From: a virus
Reading direction: 5' to 3' (one strand)
Virus record (IMG/VR): IMGVR_UViG_3300045947_000108
Coordinates: 1-41,943 of that record
Length of the DNA stretch: 41,943 nucleotides
Shown: positions 6,557 through 13,625 of the stretch, one piece after another
How positions within the stretch are numbered: position 1 is the stretch's first letter
Layout: the number at the start of each line of letters is the position of its first letter
Made by a program: the position numbers and the translations under genes
Notes under the pieces: model-generated
Databases searched by the model: none
What the model was told of the DNA's origin: nothing
Seen by the model: the letters and a program-made list of their open reading frames with translations, nothing else

Positions 6557-6854
6557 CCCCACACGCCCGCCGCAGTCCGGGTGAGGGCCTGGCCCCAGAA
6601 GCGCACCGTTCGAGAGACCCGACGGTGAGATGGCGGTGCCATGCGGAGGTCGGGGGCGCTGAGCGGAGCGAGCGACTCCGCCGGCGGGTATGTCGTAGGA
6701 AACTATATCCCTTGAAGGGATATGGTTTATTTCGAGGTTGTCGACATGTGCGACAACCTCATAGAAATGAGGTGATCTATCAAGATGATACAGGTCGTAG
6801 GCTACCTCTCTAGTCATTGTCGCTTCCGCCATCACACGCATAAGGAATCGCCTC
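6557..6854 (+). other. Hairpin-rich gene-free region
   Basis: No convincing gene occupies these 298 bases. It holds a chain of stems: CACCGT/ACGGTG (6604-6627), ATGGC/GCCAT (6630-6642), GCGGAG/CTCCGC (6663-6681), ATATCCC/GGGATAT (6705-6723), GAGGTTGTCG/CGACAACCTC (6734-6760) and ACCTCAT/ATGAGGT (6756-6773). The last two share CCTC and cannot form together. GTCGTAGG occurs twice (6692, 6794). The region may be a structured RNA or 5' regulatory leader of the zinc-ribbon/VRR-NUC genes, or an origin. Confidence 0.6.
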
Positions 6855-7124
6855 ATGACGATCGACCTGCCCCCACGCAAAGGTCAGTGTACCGGCTGCG
6901 GCTTCGTCACGAAGGAGACGTATCTTGAGCTCATCACCATCTGGGACTACGCGCAGCGCCGCGAAATCCCACACCGCCACTGCTGGCGCTGTCGGAAGCG
7001 TGCCGGAAACGGAAGCGGGCTTTTTGGAGGCCGTGATTGCGCTGGCAAGACTCCGCGGCTGGAAATGCTTTCACCCCAGGCCAGCCCGCACGGCTGCCGG
7101 CTGGCGGACGGCACTGCAGGGTGA
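6855..7124 (+). CDS. Zinc-ribbon protein overlapping the VRR-NUC gene
   Basis: The 89-residue frame starts at ATG 6855, eight bases after AAGGA. The first 55 residues carry a zinc ribbon, C-TG-C (residues 12-15) and C-WR-C (about 43-46), around an aromatic helix. The last 35 residues overlap the VRR-NUC coding sequence in another frame and look like out-of-frame sequence. Either the ribbon protein simply reads through, or ribbon and nuclease were once, or are by frameshifting, one protein. Function probably nucleic-acid related; not recognised precisely. Confidence 0.55.
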   Translation: MTIDLPPRKGQCTGCGFVTKETYLELITIWDYAQRREIPHRHCWRCRKRAGNGSGLFGGRDCAGKTPRLEMLSPQASPHGCRLADGTAG

Positions 7125-7311
7125 TGCCGGATGGCCAGATTTGGTACTCTGCCGGCCCCCGCGGCTCATCATTGCGGAACTGAAGACGGAACGAGGGCGG
7201 GTAACGCCAGAACAAGACACTTGGCTGCAGGCGCTAGCGTTGGTGCCGGATGTGCATGTCTTTGTGTTTCGGCCCCATGATTGGCCCGCGATCGAGGCCA
7301 TTCTCCAGTAA
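7000..7311 (+). CDS. VRR-NUC domain nuclease
   Basis: The 103-residue protein fits the stand-alone phage VRR-NUC family, PD-(D/E)XK-like enzymes linked to junction or flap cutting. Visible landmarks are an N-terminal helix with E (GFLEAVIALARLRGW), G-D-A-GWPDLVL with the catalytic Asp, IAELKTERG with the E-x-K, and the family's closing VFRPHDWPAIEAIL. Start choice is uncertain: GTG at 7000 gives a normal family length, and the frame is open back to TTG 6925. It overlaps the upstream zinc-ribbon frame by over 100 bases. It could act as a resolvase for recombination intermediates. Confidence 0.75.
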   Translation: MPETEAGFLEAVIALARLRGWKCFHPRPARTAAGWRTALQGDAGWPDLVLCRPPRLIIAELKTERGRVTPEQDTWLQALALVPDVHVFVFRPHDWPAIEAILQ

Positions 7312-7321
7312 GGAGGTGTGC

Positions 7322-7567
7322 ATGTGCTGGCTCGGATTTCTCTATGGTGTGGGAACGACGCTCGTCTTATTCACGGCCAGTGTGGCGGTCGCCTCGCTCC
7401 GGCTGAAAGATCCGGAGGGCTGCGACGTGGCGGAACGGCTGCGCTGCGCAGAGGCATTGCAGGGCCAAAACGGTCATGAAATCGAGATTGACATTGGCCA
7501 CGATTCACGGGAAATGATTGCGGCGAAACTCGATGAACTCAGACGGAGGATACACCCGCATGCGTAA
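7322..7567 (+). CDS. Small membrane protein
   Basis: The 81-residue protein begins at ATG 7322 directly after AAGGAGGTGTGC. Residues 4-28 form one transmembrane helix (FLYGVGTTLVLFTASVAVAS) and the rest is a soluble charged tail with two cysteines close together. Its end overlaps the start of the next gene, which encodes a protein with a signal peptide. The pair may act together at the envelope, possibly in lysis or exclusion, but this is not shown by sequence. Confidence 0.6.
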   Translation: MCWLGFLYGVGTTLVLFTASVAVASLRLKDPEGCDVAERLRCAEALQGQNGHEIEIDIGHDSREMIAAKLDELRRRIHPHA

Positions 7568-8063
7568 ATTACTCATCGGCCTCATGCTCAGTCTAGCCCT
7601 GGGTGGACTGAGTCATGCCCAGTCATCGTTTGGCATCACCCCGCAGCAGAAATGGTGCCTCGTGGACAACTACGACAATTTCTTTGAGCTACGCATCTAT
7701 CAACCGGATAACGGGCAGATGATCCTCTTCGGCCATGTGCATAACCTGGCACTGCCGAACCATGACCCCTGCTACACCCAGGACTATACCGGGACGGGGC
7801 GCCTGTGGGATGCCACGAGCCGCACGCCCTTGGTGGCGAGTTTTACGCTGGATCTGAAAGATGCCCGGCCCGAGTGTCGATCACTGGTGGCGACGCTCAG
7901 TGGCAGCGTGGATGCCCGGCCCATTATCTATGCAGGGGAGGTGATTATCACCACGAAGGAATTGTACTACAGCCCCACCGGCGATCCGTTACTCGTATCC
8001 ACAGAAACGTACCTAGACGATTATGTGAGTGAGCTATTGCCCGATTGCTCGACGCATCCCTAG
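7560..8063 (+). CDS. Secreted protein with Sec signal peptide, unknown
   Basis: The 167-residue product starts at ATG 7560, overlapping the preceding gene by 8 bases. Residues 1-20 are a clear Sec signal peptide (MRKLLIGLMLSLALGGLSHA, cleavage after SHA). The mature part is beta-rich with four cysteines spread along it, fitting disulfides in the periplasm. No family recognised. In an early-region position it may be a lysogenic-conversion or exclusion factor rather than a virion part. Confidence 0.6.
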   Translation: MRKLLIGLMLSLALGGLSHAQSSFGITPQQKWCLVDNYDNFFELRIYQPDNGQMILFGHVHNLALPNHDPCYTQDYTGTGRLWDATSRTPLVASFTLDLKDARPECRSLVATLSGSVDARPIIYAGEVIITTKELYYSPTGDPLLVSTETYLDDYVSELLPDCSTHP

Positions 8064-8076
8064 GCTGGAGACGACC

Positions 8077-8322
8077 ATGAACGACTGGCAAGAGATCGAC
8101 ACGGTGAGTTTGTTTGAGGCTTTGGGCGCGTGGTTGGCAAAAGCGCCCTGTACTGTCACGACGAAGGAAACGCCACACACGTTGCTGATTGAGTTGCAGG
8201 TTCCCCCCGGACAGGTCGGACGGCTCATCGGCAAAAAGGGCCGCACGATTGACGCACTACGGACACTCGCCAGCGTCGGACGCACCCCCGCGCAGCGGCT
8301 CGTGCTGGAGGTAATCGAGTAA
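8077..8322 (+). CDS. KH-domain RNA-binding protein (KhpA-like)
   Basis: The 81-residue protein starts at ATG 8077 after GGCTGGAGA. It is a single KH domain: the GxxG loop is G52-K-K-G55 in VGRLIGKKGRTIDALRTLAS, preceded by a beta strand (HTLLIELQVP) and followed by a terminal strand (RLVLEVIE). Size and layout resemble bacterial KhpA/YlqC, an RNA chaperone. A phage copy could bind host or phage RNA, including the structured leaders in this genome, though that link is speculation. It is the last + strand early gene and converges with the late operon 3 bases away. Confidence 0.75.
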   Translation: MNDWQEIDTVSLFEALGAWLAKAPCTVTTKETPHTLLIELQVPPGQVGRLIGKKGRTIDALRTLASVGRTPAQRLVLEVIE

Positions 8323-8325
8323 GCA

Positions 8326-9030
8326 CTACGGCCCTGGGCGCACGCCCAAGCGCTGCAAGAGCCACGGAATCAGCACCGCCGTCAGCATCGCCCCGATCGC
8401 CGCAATCACCTTGCCTACCATGCCCCACTTGCCCTTCTCGCGCTCGGCTTGCCGGGCGCTGAGTTGGGCTTGCAACAACTCCAGCTTGGTCTGTAGCGCC
8501 CCGATATCCTCTTCATCTTGCGCCCGCCTAGCTTCAGTCACGGCCAGTTGCTCCCGCACCTGGCGCAGCTCTTTGATCTCGCGCTGCAGTTGCTCTACGG
8601 CTTTCGCATTCTGGCTCATCGACAGGAGTTGTTGTTGTTGGGCTTGATGGCGCGCCACGGCGAAGAGCATCGCCTCCCGTAACAGCCGCTCGGCAATCTC
8701 CGGCTCCATCGCGGCATCAGGTTTGAATACACAACTCACCGCCCCCTGGCGAATCAGCGAGGCGGCGTAGGCCGGATAATGGAGGGCGGTATAGACCATC
8801 ACCGCGGTCTGCGGGCAGACTTCCAAGACTTTGGTGAGGGCATCACCGTTCGTGGTGCCGGGCATGCGGAGATCGGTGAGAATCAAATCGTATTCCTCAG
8901 CCTCAGCCGCGCCAATCCCCTCGGCCAGGCCGCAGGCATAGGTCAACGTGGCCCCCTCGGGAATGGCCTGTTGCACCATCGTAAACGCCTCGATATCGTC
9001 GTCTATCAAGAGAATTTTTATTGTATTCAA
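8326..9030 (-). CDS. Membrane-anchored receiver (REC) domain protein
   Basis: The 234-residue protein has three parts. Residues 1-120 are a two-component receiver domain with the acidic pocket D10-D12, phospho-acceptor D53 (LTDLRMPG), T81 and K103 (FKPD). Residues about 125-198 are a Q/E/R-rich coiled coil. Residues about 206-230 are a transmembrane helix (VIAAIGAMLTAVLIPWLL) near the C-terminus. There is no DNA-binding output domain. It is the last gene of the late operon, after the membrane/lysis genes. It could read host phosphorelay signals or act as a sensor for lysis timing; this is inference. The start is doubtful: TTG at 9030 touches AGAGG, while ATA at 9021 has proper spacing and would give the usual KILLIDDD beginning. 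Confidence 0.75.
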   Translation of the reverse strand: MNTIKILLIDDDIEAFTMVQQAIPEGATLTYACGLAEGIGAAEAEEYDLILTDLRMPGTTNGDALTKVLEVCPQTAVMVYTALHYPAYAASLIRQGAVSCVFKPDAAMEPEIAERLLREAMLFAVARHQAQQQQLLSMSQNAKAVEQLQREIKELRQVREQLAVTEARRAQDEEDIGALQTKLELLQAQLSARQAEREKGKWGMVGKVIAAIGAMLTAVLIPWLLQRLGVRPGP

Positions 9031-9049
9031 CCTCTTAACGTGCTATTAT
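9021..9049 (+). promoter_or_regulatory. Extended -10 promoter of HNH gene A
   Basis: TTGTAT (9021-9026), 17-base spacer, TATTAT (9044-9049) with TGC directly before the -10 (extended -10). Predicted start 9056-9057, at the first base of the leader helix. The -35 box overlaps the 5' end of the opposing receiver-domain gene. Confidence 0.7.
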
Positions 9050-9055
9050 GAATTG

Positions 9056-9139
9056 TGCGGCTAGGGTCTGCAGCCTGACAAGCCCGTCACCCGAACGGGT
9101 TGCCGCACATCGTTTCGGGAGAACCCACGGGAGGTTTGT
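9056..9139 (+). ncRNA. Pseudoknotted leader RNA of HNH gene A
   Basis: Outer helix P1: GCGGC (9057-9061) with GCCGC (9102-9106), extendable to TGTGCGGC/GCCGCACA. P2: AGG/CCT (9063-9076). P3: CCCGT/ACGGG (9083-9099) with loop CACCCGA. Loop bases CCCGA (9090-9094) are complementary to TCGGG (9115-9119), a pseudoknot. A last hairpin AACC/GGTT (9122-9136) holds GGGA of the Shine-Dalgarno in its loop. The leader of HNH gene B has the same order of elements with different bases. Confidence 0.65.
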
Positions 9140-9637
9140 ATGGCACTGAGCAGCCGTAAGTCTCGCGCACTGGCCTACCGAAACACCCGCTTCTGGTCGC
9201 ACGTCAAGAACACTGATACCTGCTGGTGGTGGACCGCTGCCATCCTCAAAACTGGTTATGGCCGATTTTCGCTCGGCGTTGGCAAGGCCGTTTCGGCTCA
9301 TCGTTATGCCTACGAAATTTCGTATGGCCCAATCCCTGACGGCTTATGTGTCTGTCATCGCTGCGACAATAAAAGTTGTGTGCGACCGTCGCATCTCTTT
9401 CTTGGAACACGCCTTGATAATATGCAAGACATGATCAGAAAAGGACGCCAGATCGTTGGCGTCCGGCGAAGAGGACTTGAGCCAGTCAACGCGAAGCTGA
9501 CGAGTCGAGACGTTCTTGACATTCGCAAACGATTCACTGATGGGGAATCCAGCAAAAGCATCGCCGCCGAATATCCGATTCATGTCAGCTATATTCGCCA
9601 GATTGCCATGAAAAAATGCTGGAAACATCTGCCTTAA
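9140..9637 (+). CDS. HNH endonuclease A (HNH_3-type homing endonuclease)
   Basis: The 165-residue protein has a classic phage HNH core: HRYAYEI (H54), CHRCDN (72-77), then C-x2-P-SHLFLGT (H85), and a C-terminal helix-turn-helix-like region (SSKSIAAEYPIHVSYIRQI). Such proteins make a nick or break at a target to spread their own gene. ATG 9140 follows GGGAGGTTTGT. It sits between the receiver-domain gene and the membrane gene at 9651, opposite to both, with its own promoter and structured leader. This suggests a free-standing mobile cassette. It is clearly related to HNH gene B (28012). Confidence 0.85.
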   Translation: MALSSRKSRALAYRNTRFWSHVKNTDTCWWWTAAILKTGYGRFSLGVGKAVSAHRYAYEISYGPIPDGLCVCHRCDNKSCVRPSHLFLGTRLDNMQDMIRKGRQIVGVRRRGLEPVNAKLTSRDVLDIRKRFTDGESSKSIAAEYPIHVSYIRQIAMKKCWKHLP

Positions 9638-9650
9638 CCATAGGCCCCTG

Positions 9651-9917
9651 TCAGGAGCGCCGCACCGATTGCTGAAAGAGATGCGCAATCGCCGCCCCGG
9701 TCAACATGGTCATGATTTGATTATCGCCCGCCACGCTGCGCAAATACCCGACCAGTTGCACCAGGAGAATCAGACAGGCCATCACGTTGGGCAGCGTGAC
9801 GCGGAGAAAATCCGCCACATTGTTCACCCATAAGCTCTCGATCTTGCGGTCATCGTAGAATTCGATCGGCTCGTCAACCAATTTTGGTGCCTCAATCGCT
9901 TTCACCGCTTCGTCCAT
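9651..9917 (-). CDS. Small membrane protein, holin candidate
   Basis: The 88-residue protein starts at ATG 9917 after AAGGAGG. The N-terminal 36 residues are acidic. A transmembrane helix spans about residues 44-62 (LPNVMACLILLVQLVGYL), and a second weakly hydrophobic helix (MLTGAAIAHLFQQ) precedes a basic end (VRRS). Size, charge layout and place next to other small membrane genes after the internal virion proteins suit a holin, but no holin family is diagnostic here. It overlaps the upstream TM/coiled-coil gene by 26 bases. Confidence 0.55.
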   Translation of the reverse strand: MDEAVKAIEAPKLVDEPIEFYDDRKIESLWVNNVADFLRVTLPNVMACLILLVQLVGYLRSVAGDNQIMTMLTGAAIAHLFQQSVRRS

Positions 9918-10197
9918 GACCCTCCTTTTGATGCGCCAGGAGAAAGTCCCGCAGGCGGTCGACGCGGGCCTGCAGCTCGGCCATCTCCCGATCACGCGCC
10001 AGCTCCCCGCGCCGAATCACGCCTAAGTCCGTGCGCAGCTCATAGCATTGCGTCCTGACGCTCATCAGCTCATCCCGCAGCGCCTCGATGCTACCCTGCA
10101 TCTCGTTCGCCACGTAGCCAATCACCGCCATGCAGACGGCAAAGAGGCCGCCGAGGATGAGCTTCAGGACTGTGCCGTTGCCGTGCTCATTGGTCAT
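9892..10197 (-). CDS. TM plus coiled-coil protein, spanin-like
   Basis: The 101-residue protein starts at ATG 10197. Residues about 9-28 form an N-terminal transmembrane helix (LKLILGGLFAVCMAVIGYVA), followed by a long charged coiled coil (residues 30-92). This layout matches inner-membrane spanin subunits (Rz type) and some coiled-coil lysis proteins. A matching outer-membrane lipoprotein frame was not found inside or beside it, so the assignment stays tentative. It overlaps both neighbours. Confidence 0.55.
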   Translation of the reverse strand: MTNEHGNGTVLKLILGGLFAVCMAVIGYVANEMQGSIEALRDELMSVRTQCYELRTDLGVIRRGELARDREMAELQARVDRLRDFLLAHQKEGHGRSGESD

Positions 10198-10480
10198 CAG
10201 TCGGCGCCAATTGCGCTTGTCCTGTGGTGCGTACAAAGCCCCGGAGCGCTGCCGAACCTTCGGGACTCAGGAGCTTTCCAGACTTGGCGAGCCCGCGCAC
10301 CATGGCCCGTCCCGGTTCGCTCACCAGTACAAATGGTAGCGCCGTCATGATGGCCGACTGCCGCCATATGATCAGCCCTTGCCCAATCATGGCCACAATG
10401 AGGCCCGCCACAATGGGCTTAAAAAAGGCAGCCATCCAGCGGTCGATCGCGCCAGGCGTGACGGGTGCCTGATCGTCCAC
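10187..10480 (-). CDS. Small membrane protein sharing a C-terminal motif with the upstream internal protein
   Basis: The 97-residue protein (GTG start at 10480) has one transmembrane stretch (about 22-39, IVAGLIVAMIGQGLIIW). Its C-terminal part, GRAMVRGLAKSGKLLSPEG then SAALRGFVRTTGQ, is nearly the same as the C-terminus of the 468-residue protein encoded just upstream (GRGLVKGLMRADRLLTPTG then AAALRGFLQTSGQ). The two genes are one base apart, so this may be a partial duplication or a shared docking tail. Function unknown; it could be a minor virion or membrane protein. Confidence 0.6.
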   Translation of the reverse strand: MDDQAPVTPGAIDRWMAAFFKPIVAGLIVAMIGQGLIIWRQSAIMTALPFVLVSEPGRAMVRGLAKSGKLLSPEGSAALRGFVRTTGQAQLAPTDDQ

Positions 10481-10481
10481 C

Positions 10482-11888
10482 TCACGGCGCCGCCAGTTGG
10501 CCAGAGGTCTGCAGGAAGCCTCGCAGCGCCGCCGCGCCGGTTGGCGTCAACAGGCGATCAGCGCGCATGAGGCCCTTGACGAGGCCGCGCCCCGGCGCAC
10601 TCGCCAGCGCCATGCTCAGCAGCCAGGGCATTGAGGCCGCGAGACCGGTCATCAGGGGATCGCCGCCAGACGCCGCAAATGTGGTGCCTCCGAGCCCAAC
10701 GCCCATGCCCGAGCCGAACATAGCCCCCGCGACTGGCCCTATGACGGGAATGGTGGACAGGTCTTTGAGGAGGCCGCGAATCTGGGCTTGTTCTTCGGCG
10801 CTGAATGCTCCCGCAAACAGGTCATCATGCCGCACTTTCTGGTCGAATTTCCGCAACATGGCCCCAGCATTCAGGCGCCCCGTGCCTTGGCCCTGTACGG
10901 ATTCCGTGATACTGCCCTCGATGATATCGCGGAGGTCATCTACGGCCCGCTCTTTGCGATAGGTCTTGTTGGCCGCTCGCAAGAGGCTGGCCAGTGGGGT
11001 GCCTTCCTCCGCTGCCATGCGTTCGATATCGCGCCAAATGGCACCGTCGAGCTGCGCCAGCGCATGTCGTTCCTCGCCCTTCGCGGACCATAGCGCATCT
11101 CTGACGCGCTTCTGGGCCAACCAGAGGGTCTGAAAATCCGTACCTTCGTCGGCCATGGTGCCGAGCGCTTCCGCGGTGTCTCGAATCAGCGGCGATTGCA
11201 GCGCACGCGGGAGTGTGCCCTCTTTGCCTAAGAGCTTCCCCACCTCGCTGGCCACTTCTGGCAGCTTCACCGGCATATTTTCTTTCGCTACGGCGGCATA
11301 GAGCACGTCGCTGGTCACGTTCGGCGTGAGACTCGTTGGCAAGGCCCTGGCTTGCTCCATGCCAATATCCTGCATGGCCGTCCCGACACCGGGTAAGCGC
11401 CGCGCGACGCCCTTCACCAGCGCCCCAGCGGCCCGCCCCGCCGCGGGAAATGCCAATGAGGCCACATCCCCGCCCATGCCCGGTTCTTCCAGCCCCAGCG
11501 CGACATTGGCCCGCCGTGCCGCAAAGCTGCCAGCCGTCTCGCCTAACAGTGTGCCACCCGGCACGGGAGACGCCGCCCCGAGAGCGGCACCGGCCACCGG
11601 CAAGCCAATGCCGAGCGCTTGCGCCAGACCGAATTTCACGGCAGGCATGGCCCCTGCGGCCATCTCGCCATAGAGCTGGTGGGTGCCTTCCGGCGTGGTT
11701 GCCAGGGGCATCCCGCTCATCGGGTCGGTCACAGAGCGGGGTGTGGGCGAGGTGCCCGGTACAGGTGCCTGCGGCTGACCTGGCGTGGGCACCTCGCCCG
11801 TCTGACGTGCGCGATCCAGCATGGCTTGCTGCTTCGGTGTCAGCTTCCCCGCCCGTTCGGCTTGTATCCACAGATCCCAGTCTGGCAT
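10482..11888 (-). CDS. Internal virion / DNA-ejection protein candidate
   Basis: The 468-residue protein is rich in Gly and Ala, with several hydrophobic or amphipathic stretches (for example ALGIGLPVAGAALGAAS near residue 100 and VAGAMFGSGMGVGLGG near 395). It follows the transglycosylase-bearing protein in the late operon, the place of ejection proteins in podoviruses. Those proteins leave the capsid and form a channel through the envelope. A helical middle part (residues 200-370) is charged. No named family was recognised. The last 35 residues are shared with the next gene. Confidence 0.6.
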   Translation of the reverse strand: MPDWDLWIQAERAGKLTPKQQAMLDRARQTGEVPTPGQPQAPVPGTSPTPRSVTDPMSGMPLATTPEGTHQLYGEMAAGAMPAVKFGLAQALGIGLPVAGAALGAASPVPGGTLLGETAGSFAARRANVALGLEEPGMGGDVASLAFPAAGRAAGALVKGVARRLPGVGTAMQDIGMEQARALPTSLTPNVTSDVLYAAVAKENMPVKLPEVASEVGKLLGKEGTLPRALQSPLIRDTAEALGTMADEGTDFQTLWLAQKRVRDALWSAKGEERHALAQLDGAIWRDIERMAAEEGTPLASLLRAANKTYRKERAVDDLRDIIEGSITESVQGQGTGRLNAGAMLRKFDQKVRHDDLFAGAFSAEEQAQIRGLLKDLSTIPVIGPVAGAMFGSGMGVGLGGTTFAASGGDPLMTGLAASMPWLLSMALASAPGRGLVKGLMRADRLLTPTGAAALRGFLQTSGQLAAP

Positions 11889-11889
11889 G

Positions 11890-13623
11890 TTATTGCCCCA
11901 GGGCTTTGCGAATGCTGTCCTCTTCGGCCTCCATGGCCGAATTGAGCGCCTTGAACCGCTGGCGCTCTTCGCGCTCTTGCCGCCGCTGCTCCTGAAGAAT
12001 CGCCCCGGCTTGACCCGGCTTCGCTCGTGCCAGATTCTCGGTGGTCTGCACTTTACGGCTCAGCACGTCCTTGACCGCCTGCAGCTTGACGCGATAGTGC
12101 GGCCCGCCCCCCAGCTCGCGCCCGGTGGCAATGGCTTGCAAGAGGTTGCTGGCCTCGGTCGGGGTCAGCGCCGCGCCACCGCCTTCCGTGCGACTAAAGA
12201 GCTGTGAGTTGCGGAGCCTGACGTTGATCGCATCCCAGCGTTGAAATTCCGGGTCGGACGAAAACGCTTGCGAGGCTTGCTTGGCGGGTAGGCGGAGATA
12301 GCCCGCCCAGCGGTCAATGGCCTCGGGGGGAAACTCCTCGAGTTCGTCAATGATCGACAGTCCTTCATTCAGCGCGTTCAGCTTCTCTTGCTGTACCGGC
12401 GTATAGCGCAAGTTCTCTAGCGCCACATCCGCCTTCGCCTGGCCCTCCGCTTGGGCAATACGCACCCGTGCCGCTTCCACCTCGGGGTTGAGAATTGACT
12501 CGCGCTCTTGCCGAGATTCTTGCTGCTGCTGTCGTGACTCCGTGATGGCAAATTGGCGCTGCTGCATGAGCCGATCGCGCTCTTGCTGGAGATTATTCAG
12601 GCGCTTCTCGATGCGTGCCGTCGGCGGGGCCTGGTTGAGGACATCGATTTGCCGCTGGATGCTGGCAATCTGGTTGTTGACGCCCATCAGATCCGGCCCA
12701 CCCATGGCCTTGTAAACGCCCATGACCCGCGAGGCATAGGCGCGGCCTTCGGGACCAAGCGTGCTCGCCTCCGCATTGCCCGGCCCGGAATGGTAGGCCG
12801 TTAGGGCTTTTTCGACATCCCCCCCGAACCGCTGCAGCATCTGCCCCAGGTAGGTCACACCCGCCTTGATATTCGCCTTCGGGTCAAAGGCTTGCGGGCC
12901 AGGCGTCAAGCCCAGCTCGCGTCCCGTCTCTGGCATGATTTGCATGAGCCCCTGCGCCCCAGCCGGGCTCACCGCCTGTGGATTGCCACCCGATTCCACA
13001 CGCATCACCGAGGCGACTAAGCGCGGGTCAATCCCCTGTGCTGTGGCTTCGCGCTCGATGTCGGCTTGCCAAGCGGAGGATGGCACCATGGAGGTCTGTG
13101 CCGGGGGCGTCTCGCCCGTCTGCGCCGATTGCAGCCAGCGCTGTTCCATCTCGCGCTCTTCGCGCTGCTGCTTGAGTTCAATCCCTTTGCCGATGGTGGT
13201 CGCCATGGCGTTGAAATCCATGCCGAGATCGGCCAGCTTGGCGGCACCAAAGGAGGCATCAGCCCCGAAAATCTCCGTCATGGCGTCCAGCATCATTTGC
13301 CGGTCATCGTCGGTGGCTTTCCCCATGGCGTCGACAATGGTCTGATCAATCGGTTGCCCGGTGAGTTGCCCCGCCTGGGTGAGGTAGTGATTAATCCAGA
13401 CCTTCTTGAGCGCGGGAGAGACCTGGGCCTTAAAGATATTCCCGAGCCCTTGGAGCATATTGAGCCCTTGCTGGCGGTCCTGCATCTGGGCGAGACGTTC
13501 CTCGCGCTGCTGCTGGATCTGTAGTAGCTCATCCTGCCGGGCTTGTTCGACGCCGCGTAAGCCAAGCTGAATGCCCAGCGGGAGCCCACCCGACAATCCA
13601 CCCCAGAATCCGCCTTGTGCCAT
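11890..13623 (-). CDS. Internal virion protein with SLT lytic transglycosylase domain
   Basis: The 577-residue protein has an SLT domain at about residues 185-300. Catalytic Glu is E210 in RVESGGN; GLMQIMP (225-231) and AYHSGPG (276-282) follow as expected for family 1 transglycosylases (Slt70/gp16 type). It is flanked by long Q/E/R-rich helices (20-60, 150-165, 330-420). Such virion proteins cut peptidoglycan locally so that DNA can enter. Its place between two probable internal core proteins supports this. No separate soluble endolysin is evident in the genome, so it could also contribute to lysis. Confidence 0.85.
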   Translation of the reverse strand: MAQGGFWGGLSGGLPLGIQLGLRGVEQARQDELLQIQQQREERLAQMQDRQQGLNMLQGLGNIFKAQVSPALKKVWINHYLTQAGQLTGQPIDQTIVDAMGKATDDDRQMMLDAMTEIFGADASFGAAKLADLGMDFNAMATTIGKGIELKQQREEREMEQRWLQSAQTGETPPAQTSMVPSSAWQADIEREATAQGIDPRLVASVMRVESGGNPQAVSPAGAQGLMQIMPETGRELGLTPGPQAFDPKANIKAGVTYLGQMLQRFGGDVEKALTAYHSGPGNAEASTLGPEGRAYASRVMGVYKAMGGPDLMGVNNQIASIQRQIDVLNQAPPTARIEKRLNNLQQERDRLMQQRQFAITESRQQQQESRQERESILNPEVEAARVRIAQAEGQAKADVALENLRYTPVQQEKLNALNEGLSIIDELEEFPPEAIDRWAGYLRLPAKQASQAFSSDPEFQRWDAINVRLRNSQLFSRTEGGGAALTPTEASNLLQAIATGRELGGGPHYRVKLQAVKDVLSRKVQTTENLARAKPGQAGAILQEQRRQEREERQRFKALNSAMEAEEDSIRKALGQ

Positions 13624-13625
13624 GG

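Noticed and set aside
6422-6880. A 152-codon - strand frame across the hairpin-rich region
   Set aside because: It overlaps the end of a well-supported + strand gene and its product shows no domain; the inverted repeats within it argue for non-coding function.
9054-9139. Group I intron or IscB-type guide RNA in front of the HNH genes
   Set aside because: The leaders are only about 85-92 bases, lack the P4-P6 and P7 parts of group I introns, do not interrupt a gene, and the proteins lack the RuvC and bridge-helix parts of IscB.
10936-11871. A 311-codon open frame within the 468-residue internal protein gene
   Set aside because: Same strand, other frame; the product is Gly/Arg/Cys/His-rich with no domain, typical of an out-of-frame reading of GC-rich coding DNA.
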